From: Candidatus Vecturithrix granuli
Lineage (GTDB): Bacteria; Moduliflexota; Moduliflexia; Moduliflexales; Moduliflexaceae
Assembly (NCBI GenBank): GCA_000739535.1
Contig: DF820470.1
Location: forward strand, 119,581-182,452
DNA length: 62,872 nt
Direction of reading: 5' to 3'
This document shows positions 9,401-17,060 of the stretch, piece after piece (the stretch's first letter is position 1; each line of letters opens with the position of its first letter). The notes under the pieces were generated by a model. The model made no database searches. It saw only the letters and a list, made by a program, of their open reading frames with translations, and was not told the origin of the DNA. A program made the position numbers and the translations under genes.

Positions 9401-9809
9401 CTGTCCCGGCCTGGAACTGATAGGTGCCTAACGGGTTCCATTGTCCTCCATTACTTCGCTGATCAACCACAACTTTGGTGGCACCATTCGCATGATTGAT
9501 CGTATATGGGGCATTTGACGCTCGCGTCGAATACGGGCTCGACCACCAGGCAGATACCTGATAGTACCCCGTCGCCGGGACGGTAAATGTCCACGTTGCT
9601 CTCCTGGAGCCAGTACCTGCATACGCCCAGTGATAATTGCTCCCATAATACCCAGGCACTGTAGTAGAGGTGTACCAGCTTCCAACCGTACTGAACCCCG
9701 CATCCTTATTATCAATAGTGATAATATCAGCCTGGAGGACAGGGGATATTCCTGTTATCAATATTACACTACATATAACGATGAAAACAGATCTTCTTCT
9801 CATACTCAT
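6477..9809 (-). CDS. Secreted M23 metallopeptidase with golvesin-like and PKD domains, PEP-CTERM-type anchor
   Basis: Protein of 1110 aa. Order: signal peptide (1-27), golvesin-like domain 1 (30-160), PKD 1 (160-243), golvesin-like 2 (245-375), a Pro/Thr linker of repeated PTPTP units (374-410), golvesin-like 3 (415-540), PKD 2 (543-626), peptidase M23 (632-770), a Cys-containing linker (777-833), golvesin-like 4 (835-973), then a tail ending in IPELNT, a hydrophobic helix and an Arg cluster (1068-1090), a PEP-CTERM variant. M23 zinc ligands appear as HAGTD (about 662) and HIH (about 748). The likely role is cleavage or binding of peptidoglycan or matrix at the surface. The ATG at 9809 is chosen because GAGGAGG lies six to eight bases upstream; a GTG at 9851 lacks this. 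Its leader holds a c-di-GMP riboswitch candidate. Confidence 0.85.
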   Translation of the reverse strand: MSMRRRSVFIVICSVILITGISPVLQADIITIDNKDAGFSTVGSWYTSTTVPGYYGSNYHWAYAGTGSRRATWTFTVPATGYYQVSAWWSSPYSTRASNAPYTINHANGATKVVVDQRSNGGQWNPLGTYQFQAGTATVVLSNDADNNPVADAVKLESVSIKADFVAGPLIGVAPLEVSFTDQSQGTITNWLWEFGDGTTSREQHPTHIYSTPGTYSVSLTITGDSQEDTLTKTRYITISELWTSKIIDNSESDFSVVGDWPASTLVSGYYGTNYQWSYAGTGTSKAIWTFYIPVEGDYQVSAWWSNPYSTRPSNAPYTITHAQGTTRVEADQRSNGGQWNPLGIYHFLAGTTTVVLSNDADNVPVADAVKLEVAVSTPTPTPIPTVTPTPIPTVTPTPVPTATPTVTPSWTVMIIDNEDSKFSTVGDWPFSTLISGYYGNNYQWSYGGDGTDKAIWTITIPEEGDYRVSAWWSSPYSTRASNVPYIITHAEGSARIEVDQQSNGGQWNDLGTYHFLAGETTVVVTNETDGNPVADAIKFQSTLSLEADFTATPLTGLAPLEVQFTDNSLGEIVSWLWEFGDGTTSTEQHPTHSYEEPGTYTVQLTVTDSNNQEETIFKSDYVIVSDSDIVAYEFIWPIEEQDFFIFQAFGNKRLEQSGYHAGTDFAVYRTDVNALNIANGWVQSFNGFGNAIMIKHLLPNGEYVYSWYNHLADSPADRFSIGEFLPKGTVLGIVGETGWAPSGLHIHLEIKRVYDFYGGYISDLSDHENAYEFILSRMTYNSNPPEQCPDGTLVDACSATKPLRCITGGYLVENSIVCGCETGVSQTDGSCSKTESGIIIDNDDPEFQYSGDWESTTNIMGFYGSDFLIASVSKGRSTASWTPNIPETGNYQVYGWWRDAFSSSSSSRATNAVITINHAGQQDQVVVDFTNYYKEWKYLGTFLFEAGESNSVVLSSTLKGEVVADAFRFVWDSSAKDTETTALFTSPLVTTRTLSADSSEFATLAVNEVSGVSELVGLEMSSVFELLQVDSDTEAANIVELGLMSDDSTRIAAVPELVIDAVDITVLGIPELNTLFLVGSGLIGIFLFRRIVLRRIIEKELSKKDNNFS

Positions 9810-9854
9810 TTTCCCCTCCTCAATAATGTTTTCTAGCGTTTTTGTTCGCACGTC

Positions 9855-9955
9855 ATAAAAAAAACCGGGTTACCCTTCAGGCAACCCGGCTATCTTCAAA
9901 AAGACCCGCAGCTTTCCGTCCTTATCTCTCGATAAGTTTGGCTTTATCTATATTT
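9855..9955 (-). promoter_or_regulatory. Cyclic-di-GMP-I (GEMM) riboswitch with overlapping terminator
   Basis: Read on the minus strand from about 9950: AAAGCCAAAC, a perfect CUUAUC-GAGA-GAUAAG hairpin with a GNRA tetraloop (9921-9936), GGACGGAAAGC, GCGGGUCUU, then GAAGAUAGCCGGGUUGCC. These blocks occur in the order and spacing of the GEMM-I aptamer: CAAAC, GNRA-capped P1b, GGACGxAAAGC, and the 3' UAGCCGGGUUGCC receptor strand. The last block also forms the 5' arm of a terminator (CCGGGUUGCC with GGGUAACCCGG, 9865-9889) followed by eight U. Ligand binding should therefore block termination and switch the M23/golvesin gene on. This is read by eye, without a covariance model. Confidence 0.82.
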
Positions 9956-10621
9956 TTTGTTTCTTCTATATGTTTTTACCTCATATTTTCTGCAATATAT
10001 GTACCAAATTAAAGCATTTTAGAAAAAGATAGTTTTATAGTCTTGGGTTTCCAGCATTTTACGAACAGTTTAAGGATGAAAAATTTTTTTCAAGAGAGAA
10101 TATTTCAGAGATTTTACATCTCAAACTTCGCTCATTTTGTAAAATTTTTCGACATGTACTTTTTTAAATTTCCTGGAATTACTCTCATGTAAGGTATATT
10201 GGGAAAATTTTCGAACTGTCGATAAATTTTACACCTTATTTAACTAATTTTACAACTCATTGATTTTATTAAATTTATGTTAATTAAGAACTGTAAAAAA
10301 AATCGACAGGCTTTTGGAGGAAGATAAGATTGGCATGATTTACGCTTATAACTAGAGAGCTATAAGATATCGTATTCGAGACAGTTGCTTCGATGAGAGT
10401 TGTTTCGCTATGGTCGCCTGATTCATGATAGAAGGCGAAGTCTCAATATATGGCCTCCGTTCACGACAGATATCAGGCGACCACCATGCGTTCTCGTCAA
10501 TCCTTTGAGAGGGTTTCATCATTCAACCTCTTTTCTTCTCGTTGATGATGAAACCATCATTTATAACCCCTCTGATTCAATGCAAGTGAATAGTGTTACA
10601 TATAATATCTGCAATGGCAGA
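9956..10621. other. Long AT-rich spacer with inverted repeats
   Basis: About 670 bases without a convincing gene. 9956-10330 is very AT-rich and should contain the promoter for the riboswitch leader. 10411-10555 holds two inverted repeats: TGGTCGCCTGAT (10411-10422) with ATCAGGCGACCA (10472-10483), and GGTTTCATCAT (10512-10522) with ATGATGAAACC (10545-10555). They may serve as the 3' processing or termination region of the PEP-CTERM gene ending at 10622, or be a decayed palindromic repeat. Confidence 0.5.
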
Positions 10622-13600
10622 TTAGTGAGTGATGATGCGTCGTTTAATTGCAATGATTCCAAGAAATCCCAGACCAATTAGCAGCAGAGTTGCGGGTTCG
10701 GGAACTGGTGCGATCTCTGTACGGCAATCAATGGCCTGTACCCCTCGGATCACCCAATTGTTTTCATAAATATCAAGGTACCACCATCCACCAGCCATAT
10801 CTACCGAAAGGAGAATCATGGCATTCAAAGTATCCTTTGAATCAGTTACCCATAACCCCGTATAATTTCCGAAATCGTCAAACTCATACCCCCAGACAGC
10901 CAAATCGTGGACACCATCATTTCCATAAGCATTCAGGGTGACACCATATCCGCTGTGAAGATAGTTCTTGATTGTTTCCATTAAATGGCTTCCATTACTC
11001 CACTGTCCATCAGAGAAATTCGCCCAATCTTCGTAAAAGTAATCAAAAAAATTATACTCTCCCCAATAATTGCCTGATCCGGTGAAATCAACTTGAGATG
11101 GACTTTCCTCGATAGTTGGTTGGTAGCCATTCAACCACCATGACCAACCATATTTCACATCGCCGAGGTCATCAGTCCAATGGGTTTCCATATTTTCAAA
11201 AATTGCCTGAGCTGTTTCATAAATTGGAGTATCCCAACCGGCCCATTTAAGGATATTGGCTGCCGCGGCCGCCCAGGCCATATTATCGGTAATTGTTTGG
11301 GTTGCATCGTGCCATGAACCTCCAAATTCTTCAAAACCAAAATATGATGTCGTCAGAATTTTCTGAAATTGAGCTTCTATGGTGTGATTCATCTGCACAT
11401 TCGTAAAGGTGTAGGTTGTGATACTCCCCTGGGCAATCCCGTCAACGTACACTTGTGCGATCTGATACCCAGTGTTTGGCGCCACGGTGAATGTCTTATC
11501 AGTTCCCTGAGTGATATGGATCTCGCCATTTGGGGTGATTGCTCCCCCTTCTCCTGCACCGGCACGAATGGTATAGGTCGTAAGGCTTGGTTGAAATTGA
11601 GCTTCTATGGTATGATTCATCTGCACATTCGTAAAGGTGTAGGTTGTGAGGCTCCCCTGGGCAATCCCATCAACAACCAACTGTGTAATCTGATACCCGG
11701 CGTTCGGCGTCACGGTGAACGTCTTATCTGTTCCCTGAGTGATATGGATCTCGCCATTTGGGGTGATTGTTCCCCCTTCTCCTGCACTGGCATGAATGGT
11801 ATAGGTCGTAAGGCTTGGTTGAAATTGAGCTTCTATAGTGTGATTCATCTGCACATTCGTAAAGGTGTAGGTTGTGATGCTCCCCTGGGCAATCCCGTCA
11901 ACAACCACCTGTGTGATCTGATACCCAGTGTTCGGCGTCACGGTGAATGTCTTATCCGTTCCCTGAGTGATACGGATTTCGCCATTTGGGGAGATCGTTC
12001 CCCCTTCTCCTGCACTGGCATGAATGGTATAGGTCGGGATTTCTTTAAATGTAGCAAGAACTTCTTTTGTACTATCGATTGTAATGGTGCAAGCATTAGT
12101 TCCAGTACAGTCCCCAGACCATCCATCAAAAAGGGAGTCAGGGTTGGGGGTTGCCGCCAGTGTTAAGATTGTCCCTTGTTTGTATGCTTCTGAACAATCA
12201 GAGGGACAATCTATTCCCTGTAAGTCGCTTGTCACTACACCTGTTCCTGAGCCTGATGTATTGACTGTCAGTGTATGCTTTACCGAAAGAGTTCCAACTT
12301 TCCAGACATGAATTACTGGCTGAGAATCTTCTCCAGAGCTCTCTGCCAGGTATAAATAACCATTAACATTATCATAGGCTATTGCGGACATAGAGGGATA
12401 TTGCTCATCTTTTTTAATCAGGGTATTGGTAATATCTATAGAATAATATGCTTTAGGTTCCCATGATTCTATCTCACCTTTAGCAACTTTTCCAAGTTCA
12501 ACTGGATTATAAAATTTTAACATACATTTTGTTTGGCTAGAATTGTAACCGCGAATCATCGAATGAGTTGTTGAGGGAATATCCTGATCACTTAACTCAG
12601 CAGAATCTCCATCTTCCCCACCGTACCATACATCACCATTAGGCCTGATCCCTACAAAAACCAGTGCGGACTTTTGTCCCGTTTCAAGCCAGACTGCTCC
12701 ATCATTCGCACTCATTGGAGTCCAATTTGTGTCCCAATGTTCCATTTCATCAGTTGGTTCATAGCCGAGTAATTTGACAGCACTTACAAAACCGCCATTT
12801 TCAGGTAAATGACCCCTTTCCCATGGGGCAGTAGCATAGAGGGTGGGACCACAGGAAGGCCAACCATGGCCACTTATTGGCCAGCCAAGACCAACAAGCA
12901 GAGATCTTCCACCAGTATACTGGTCCGCCCAATTTTGGGGAACTGCTACGATAAATTTGCCAGTATAACGAACATCTACCCTCTCTGAAGAACCTAAAGG
13001 CCCGCCTATATGCCAGGCGCCAATTGAATCGGTGAGAGCCATATTGAAATAGCCATGCGCTGGTGCAGTTAATGAAGTAGAGTAAGATTTGTATAACCCA
13101 TAGTAAATTCCTTCCAGAACCCCATTCATACTCGGATGATAGGCTATTCCAACCCCATTTGACACACTTCCTGCCGGTAACCAGTCTCCATTATATACTC
13201 TTGGCCAGATATTTACAAAAGGTTTTAAGGTTCTTGCCCTTAGCATATTGGATGTATTGAGAGTCTTGGTCGGTTTAGGAATGCTGATTTCAGAGATTTC
13301 TATACGATGATCGTGACCTATCCCATAGAGAGAACCGGGGAATTCTGTTGCAGGATTATAATTAGGATTTCCTTTGGGGTAGAATGTCAATCCTTGACCA
13401 CCATACTCCCAATCACTATCAGTTGGTAATGTAAAGCCACCTAAATATTCCAAATCCTCAAACGGATTAATTAGGGAATCCGAAGTAACTGTAGGTGTCG
13501 TGATCGAAGTAGTGGCAGGGGCACTCTCATTTCCTAATCTAGCCTGAAAATCATTGGCAGGAGAAGGGTAATACCCATTTTTGGTATTATCAATTGCTGT

Positions 13601-14542
13601 TACAGAATAATGATAGGTTGTATTGGAGGCAACATTGGAATCTATATACTGAATATTCTCTCCCCAATAGATTGTCCAGTCGCTATTTACTGTATCGTAT
13701 AACTCTCCATTCCGATAGATAAAATAGCGAGATATACCTGAAGGATCGGCGTTATTTGATCCTGGCGGATCTGGAGGTTGATTCCAGGTTAGTTCTACAA
13801 GATTATTATCAGTGTCTTGCGACAGAGATGTTAAATGAGCCTTAAGGTTAATCGGTGATAAAGGGGGAGTTATGTCGGCATTTTTCAACTCTATCTTTGT
13901 TAAGACAATTTCACCGAAGGAGCTATCATAATCATGAGCAATATTTATGTTTACAACATCATGGAATCCTTCAGTCGGAAGAGCTAGTGGGGCATTTATA
14001 TGAGCCTGATCTGTAATATTAAATATCAACTCACCAGTTTGATGACCGTCTAAAGTTAAATAACCCTCTCTTTCCTCATAGTACATGGTATTCCATGGGG
14101 TATCGAATGTGGCTCCTTTTGGCGAATCCTTGTCTGAAAAACTTATTCTGGCCATTATTCTTCTTGACTGGCCTGTGGCATTATAAAAAGTGGCAACAAT
14201 CTTTTGGCCGTATTGAAAGTGAATAGGAGTCGTTCCTTTTATCCCGATATAAGGAAGATGTTTATCTGGAGTATTTCTCGTATCAGTAATTCCAGCATGT
14301 TGCGGATTTCCGTCAGGATTCACATAAGTTGTATATTGCGGATGCCTTATGACCTGATTCCATCCATCAATCTCAAATTGATTTTCTTGTTCATTCTTGC
14401 CAAAATCAACAAGTACTCCGAGAGTTGGGTTACTATCATCAGAAAAAGAGTAAGGAATATGAACAAAAAGAATAACTATTGCTAAAACTATAGAGCTTAC
14501 TATTAACTTTTTCATAACACGATTGATCTGTAGAATACCCAT
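10622..14542 (-). CDS. Giant PEP-CTERM protein with IdeS/C39-like domain lacking the catalytic Cys
   Basis: Protein of 1306 aa: signal peptide, N-terminal beta domain, a fibronectin-III-like stretch (about 228-338), a 390-residue region I do not recognise (about 361-755, possibly a beta-propeller), four tandem repeats of the Flg_new_2/InlB-B type (about 757-1064; the last three nearly identical), a papain-like domain of the IdeS/C39 kind (1066-1270), and VPEPATLLLIGLGFLG with an Arg pair (1278-1302), a textbook PEP-CTERM signal. The protease domain keeps VHDLAVWGYEF (His) and VTDSKD (Asp) but where relatives read D-N-x-C-W-A-A it has DNMAWAA; the Ala codon is at 11276-11278. It is probably a surface-anchored binding protein. 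The start is uncertain; ATG at 14515 is an alternative. Confidence 0.8.
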   Translation of the reverse strand: MGILQINRVMKKLIVSSIVLAIVILFVHIPYSFSDDSNPTLGVLVDFGKNEQENQFEIDGWNQVIRHPQYTTYVNPDGNPQHAGITDTRNTPDKHLPYIGIKGTTPIHFQYGQKIVATFYNATGQSRRIMARISFSDKDSPKGATFDTPWNTMYYEEREGYLTLDGHQTGELIFNITDQAHINAPLALPTEGFHDVVNINIAHDYDSSFGEIVLTKIELKNADITPPLSPINLKAHLTSLSQDTDNNLVELTWNQPPDPPGSNNADPSGISRYFIYRNGELYDTVNSDWTIYWGENIQYIDSNVASNTTYHYSVTAIDNTKNGYYPSPANDFQARLGNESAPATTSITTPTVTSDSLINPFEDLEYLGGFTLPTDSDWEYGGQGLTFYPKGNPNYNPATEFPGSLYGIGHDHRIEISEISIPKPTKTLNTSNMLRARTLKPFVNIWPRVYNGDWLPAGSVSNGVGIAYHPSMNGVLEGIYYGLYKSYSTSLTAPAHGYFNMALTDSIGAWHIGGPLGSSERVDVRYTGKFIVAVPQNWADQYTGGRSLLVGLGWPISGHGWPSCGPTLYATAPWERGHLPENGGFVSAVKLLGYEPTDEMEHWDTNWTPMSANDGAVWLETGQKSALVFVGIRPNGDVWYGGEDGDSAELSDQDIPSTTHSMIRGYNSSQTKCMLKFYNPVELGKVAKGEIESWEPKAYYSIDITNTLIKKDEQYPSMSAIAYDNVNGYLYLAESSGEDSQPVIHVWKVGTLSVKHTLTVNTSGSGTGVVTSDLQGIDCPSDCSEAYKQGTILTLAATPNPDSLFDGWSGDCTGTNACTITIDSTKEVLATFKEIPTYTIHASAGEGGTISPNGEIRITQGTDKTFTVTPNTGYQITQVVVDGIAQGSITTYTFTNVQMNHTIEAQFQPSLTTYTIHASAGEGGTITPNGEIHITQGTDKTFTVTPNAGYQITQLVVDGIAQGSLTTYTFTNVQMNHTIEAQFQPSLTTYTIRAGAGEGGAITPNGEIHITQGTDKTFTVAPNTGYQIAQVYVDGIAQGSITTYTFTNVQMNHTIEAQFQKILTTSYFGFEEFGGSWHDATQTITDNMAWAAAAANILKWAGWDTPIYETAQAIFENMETHWTDDLGDVKYGWSWWLNGYQPTIEESPSQVDFTGSGNYWGEYNFFDYFYEDWANFSDGQWSNGSHLMETIKNYLHSGYGVTLNAYGNDGVHDLAVWGYEFDDFGNYTGLWVTDSKDTLNAMILLSVDMAGGWWYLDIYENNWVIRGVQAIDCRTEIAPVPEPATLLLIGLGFLGIIAIKRRIITH
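11350..12040 (-). repeat. Three tandem 228-bp coding repeats
   Basis: Within the PEP-CTERM gene, three consecutive units of about 76 codons are nearly identical at the DNA level, for example the segment encoding TYTFTNVQMNHTIEAQFQ recurs with almost no changes. Such uniformity suggests recent duplication or gene conversion and makes the region prone to copy-number change and assembly error. An upstream fourth unit (about 12035-12275) is diverged. Confidence 0.85.
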
Positions 14543-14996
14543 TGCAAAGTGTGTTTTGATACTTTAGAATATCTGAAACAATTTCTACAATGGTTATTTC
14601 TGACAGTATCTGCCTTCACTTTTGGGTTAACTTAAAATACACAGCAAACAGAACATTCTTTTGTCAAAAACATCCTGATTCGTTGTTGCATATTATTAAA
14701 TTCTGACTTAATGCATCATTCATTATTAAGAGTTAGCAATCATCATGCCAACAGTGATGTAGAAACTTTAATGTGAAGGCTTATTTCTGGAATGCTCTTC
14801 AATTATTGGAGAGATAATAGTGCGTCTTGAGGCTTAAAACAGGTGAAAGCTCTTCTTCTATTCTTTGAAAGCTTCAGAAGGTAAAAGAATTTTCATGTAA
14901 ATAACTGCTAAATAACTACAAGAATGAAGAATAAAGCAAAATTTTCTGACTTTCGCTGAATAGCAGCGATTTTCGCCAAACAAAAGTCAAAAAAAA
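14543..14996. other. Spacer between PEP-CTERM gene and wecB remnant
   Basis: 454 bases, AT-rich, no convincing gene. It should contain the promoter of the minus-strand PEP-CTERM gene. I looked for a second GEMM-type aptamer here and found none. Confidence 0.45.
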
Positions 14997-15452
14997 TTAT
15001 TGATACTTACTTATGGAAACAACCTGTAGTAGATGAGATTGATGTGGTATTTTTTCACAGACATCTTGAGTGTGAAAATTTTTAGCACACATATAAATAA
15101 CCTGATTTATATGGCGAAAAGAAGGATAAAGAATGATAGGAAATATGCTTACGGTCAAGTGAAGTGAGAACAATATTCGCACAACAAGCATCATATATGC
15201 ATCATTTTGAATTTTTTCGAATGCGATCATGATTCTGGCAGTTTGCACAGCATGCGGGGCCGAACCTATTTCAAGATCGATATCTGGCCTGGGAATTTCT
15301 AATTCCTCAAAAAACAATTTCGACATGTTTTCATCATAATGCTGCCCCGTATAAACGAGCAGAGGATGAATCTCGTCTGGATACTTTTTCATCTCTTTCA
15401 CTATCAGGGCAATCTTCATAAAATTGGGACGAGCACCAGCAACATTAAGCAT
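14997..15452 (-). pseudogene. wecB: Truncated UDP-GlcNAc 2-epimerase (WecB)
   Basis: The first 80 residues (15452 down to about 15209) are clearly the N-terminus of UDP-N-acetylglucosamine 2-epimerase: GARPNFMK, a VYTGQHYDENMSKLFF block and PHAVQTARIMIAFEKI. WecB converts UDP-GlcNAc to UDP-ManNAc for surface polysaccharide. After FEKI the expected VGDVNS segment is absent and the frame reads unrelated, low-complexity sequence until a stop at 14997. About three quarters of the enzyme, including the active site, is missing. It is probably non-functional unless another copy exists elsewhere. Confidence 0.75.
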
Positions 15453-15546
15453 TTTCACCATAATTTTGTCTATCCACTCCAATTAAATTACGACCAAGTT
15501 CGCCAATGCTAAGCGGATAGTTAAAATTGGGTTGAATATGTATCAT
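15445..15546 (-). CDS. Small 33-aa frame coupled to wzx
   Basis: An ATG overlaps the wzx stop codon as ATGA and opens a 33-codon frame that ends over the start of the wecB remnant. The overlap is the normal arrangement for a coupled gene, but the peptide (with SIGELGRNLIGVDR) matches nothing I recognise. It may be the N-terminal scrap of a lost glycosyltransferase-type gene. Confidence 0.3.
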   Translation of the reverse strand: MIHIQPNFNYPLSIGELGRNLIGVDRQNYGENA

Positions 15547-17057
15547 TTTTTCTTTATCCATGATTTCTGCTGGAGTCTAGTGTAGAAAGATGCTAAAGCA
15601 GGATGAATTTTCTTTAATTCCTCGGCAAGGCTTTCTTTTTCATCATGTTCCAGATACGGGCCAAAAACTAAGAGTAATGGGAGAATTGTTGAAAAAACAA
15701 GTTCTTTAAAAAATTCTAATATGCTATTTTGTAAAAAAAGGGCATTGTTTATGAGCACGAGACCAATTCCGATTCCTAAAAGAAAACCGAGACGTCCAAA
15801 TTCAAAGGGAATCGGATATACCTTTCGAAAAAGGAAAAAATTTAAAATACTAAAAACTAAATAGGTAATTACCGTATTCCAGGCTGCAGCCATATAACCA
15901 TATCGAGGTAACAAATACCAATTTAGAGCGATATTTATACATGCTGCAAGTATGTGTGAGACAGGTAAATACCAGGTTTTATTTTTGATAAATGCCCCAG
16001 TGACGAAAAAATTATGAAAAGAATAAAAACACATTCCTATCCCTATAACCTGTACAACTTTCCAGGCCTGGAAATATTCCGGTGCTGCCAATATTCTCAC
16101 AATTGTAGGAGCCATAATGATCAGGAGATATTGGGCAACAACATACACTGTGACAAAATAGGTCGTGACTTTGGCATAAATTTTTTGATAATCCTTTTGT
16201 GCTGCAATTTCGTACATGACGGAAGCGTACCATATTCTCCCAAACGAATCAAGAAGAAGAGAGTTGAGCATAAAGGGAAATCGGTAACCTAAGCCATAAA
16301 CTCCCACATCTTGCAAGGAGGTAAACCTGGGAAGTAATAGGCGATCAGCCTTATGCATAAGAGTCGCACTAAATGTAGTTGGAATAAAAGGCAAACCAAA
16401 TTTTAGCATATTAACAAGCAGTCGGGAACGGAATCTTAGACCATTTGTTTTGGCTAAATACCCTACAAGTACAATTCCAACAATTACTGAAGATAGGAGT
16501 TCTCCGTAAAGCATTCCTCTTGCCTGAAGACGAAGAACAATGATAAAATAAAGGTTTGCAGCAATATTAAGACCCAACCTGCTTAAAGAAGCAATCAAAA
16601 ATAATTGAGATTTTTTTCGAATATTCAAATAACTTTCGCCTGTTGTTAAAAATGCTTGAATAAACAAGAGAATAATTCCCAGATCAATATAGACAACAAA
16701 TTTAGCACTTGTTAAAAATTGCTCGGCTAACGCGTTATCAAAAAGAAACAAAAGTGCTATCCAAACAAGCCCTGAAACAACAATGAACCAAAACGAAGTA
16801 CCCACAACATCTCTTTTTTTATCTTCGGAATTGGCCTCATTGTAGAATTTTGCCATCGCAGGTACAAATCCCGCCAGCAGTATCACGATAAGTTGCGCTC
16901 TTATCGTATCAATAACTTCTATAATACCATAATCAGTTCTTGAGAGGAAGCGTGTATATATCGGAAGGAGGATAATGCTTGCTATGACACTTGCAAATCC
17001 TCCCAATGAATAAATAATAGAATGTAATCCCAGTTCTTTAATCGTTTTTCGCAGCAT
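15543..17057 (-). CDS. wzx: Wzx-type polysaccharide flippase
   Basis: A very hydrophobic 504 aa protein with about twelve to fourteen membrane helices in the MATE/MOP layout. The start SIIYSLGGFASVIASIILLP and the IYTRFLSRTDYGIIEV segment are typical of O-antigen and exopolysaccharide flippases. It would move undecaprenyl-linked oligosaccharide units from the cytoplasmic to the periplasmic face of the inner membrane. The gene begins three bases after the glycosyltransferase stop at 17061, so the two form an operon. The acidic or basic tail of about 40 residues is cytosolic. Confidence 0.85.
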   Translation of the reverse strand: MLRKTIKELGLHSIIYSLGGFASVIASIILLPIYTRFLSRTDYGIIEVIDTIRAQLIVILLAGFVPAMAKFYNEANSEDKKRDVVGTSFWFIVVSGLVWIALLFLFDNALAEQFLTSAKFVVYIDLGIILLFIQAFLTTGESYLNIRKKSQLFLIASLSRLGLNIAANLYFIIVLRLQARGMLYGELLSSVIVGIVLVGYLAKTNGLRFRSRLLVNMLKFGLPFIPTTFSATLMHKADRLLLPRFTSLQDVGVYGLGYRFPFMLNSLLLDSFGRIWYASVMYEIAAQKDYQKIYAKVTTYFVTVYVVAQYLLIIMAPTIVRILAAPEYFQAWKVVQVIGIGMCFYSFHNFFVTGAFIKNKTWYLPVSHILAACINIALNWYLLPRYGYMAAAWNTVITYLVFSILNFFLFRKVYPIPFEFGRLGFLLGIGIGLVLINNALFLQNSILEFFKELVFSTILPLLLVFGPYLEHDEKESLAEELKKIHPALASFYTRLQQKSWIKKK

Positions 17058-17060
17058 ACT

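Noticed and set aside
11369-12166. Long plus-strand frame with three repeated segments
   Set aside because: It is the antisense shadow of the tandem repeats in the PEP-CTERM gene.
14543-14996. Search for a second GEMM aptamer before the giant PEP-CTERM gene
   Set aside because: No CAAAC, GNRA hairpin or CCGGGUU receptor block in order was found.
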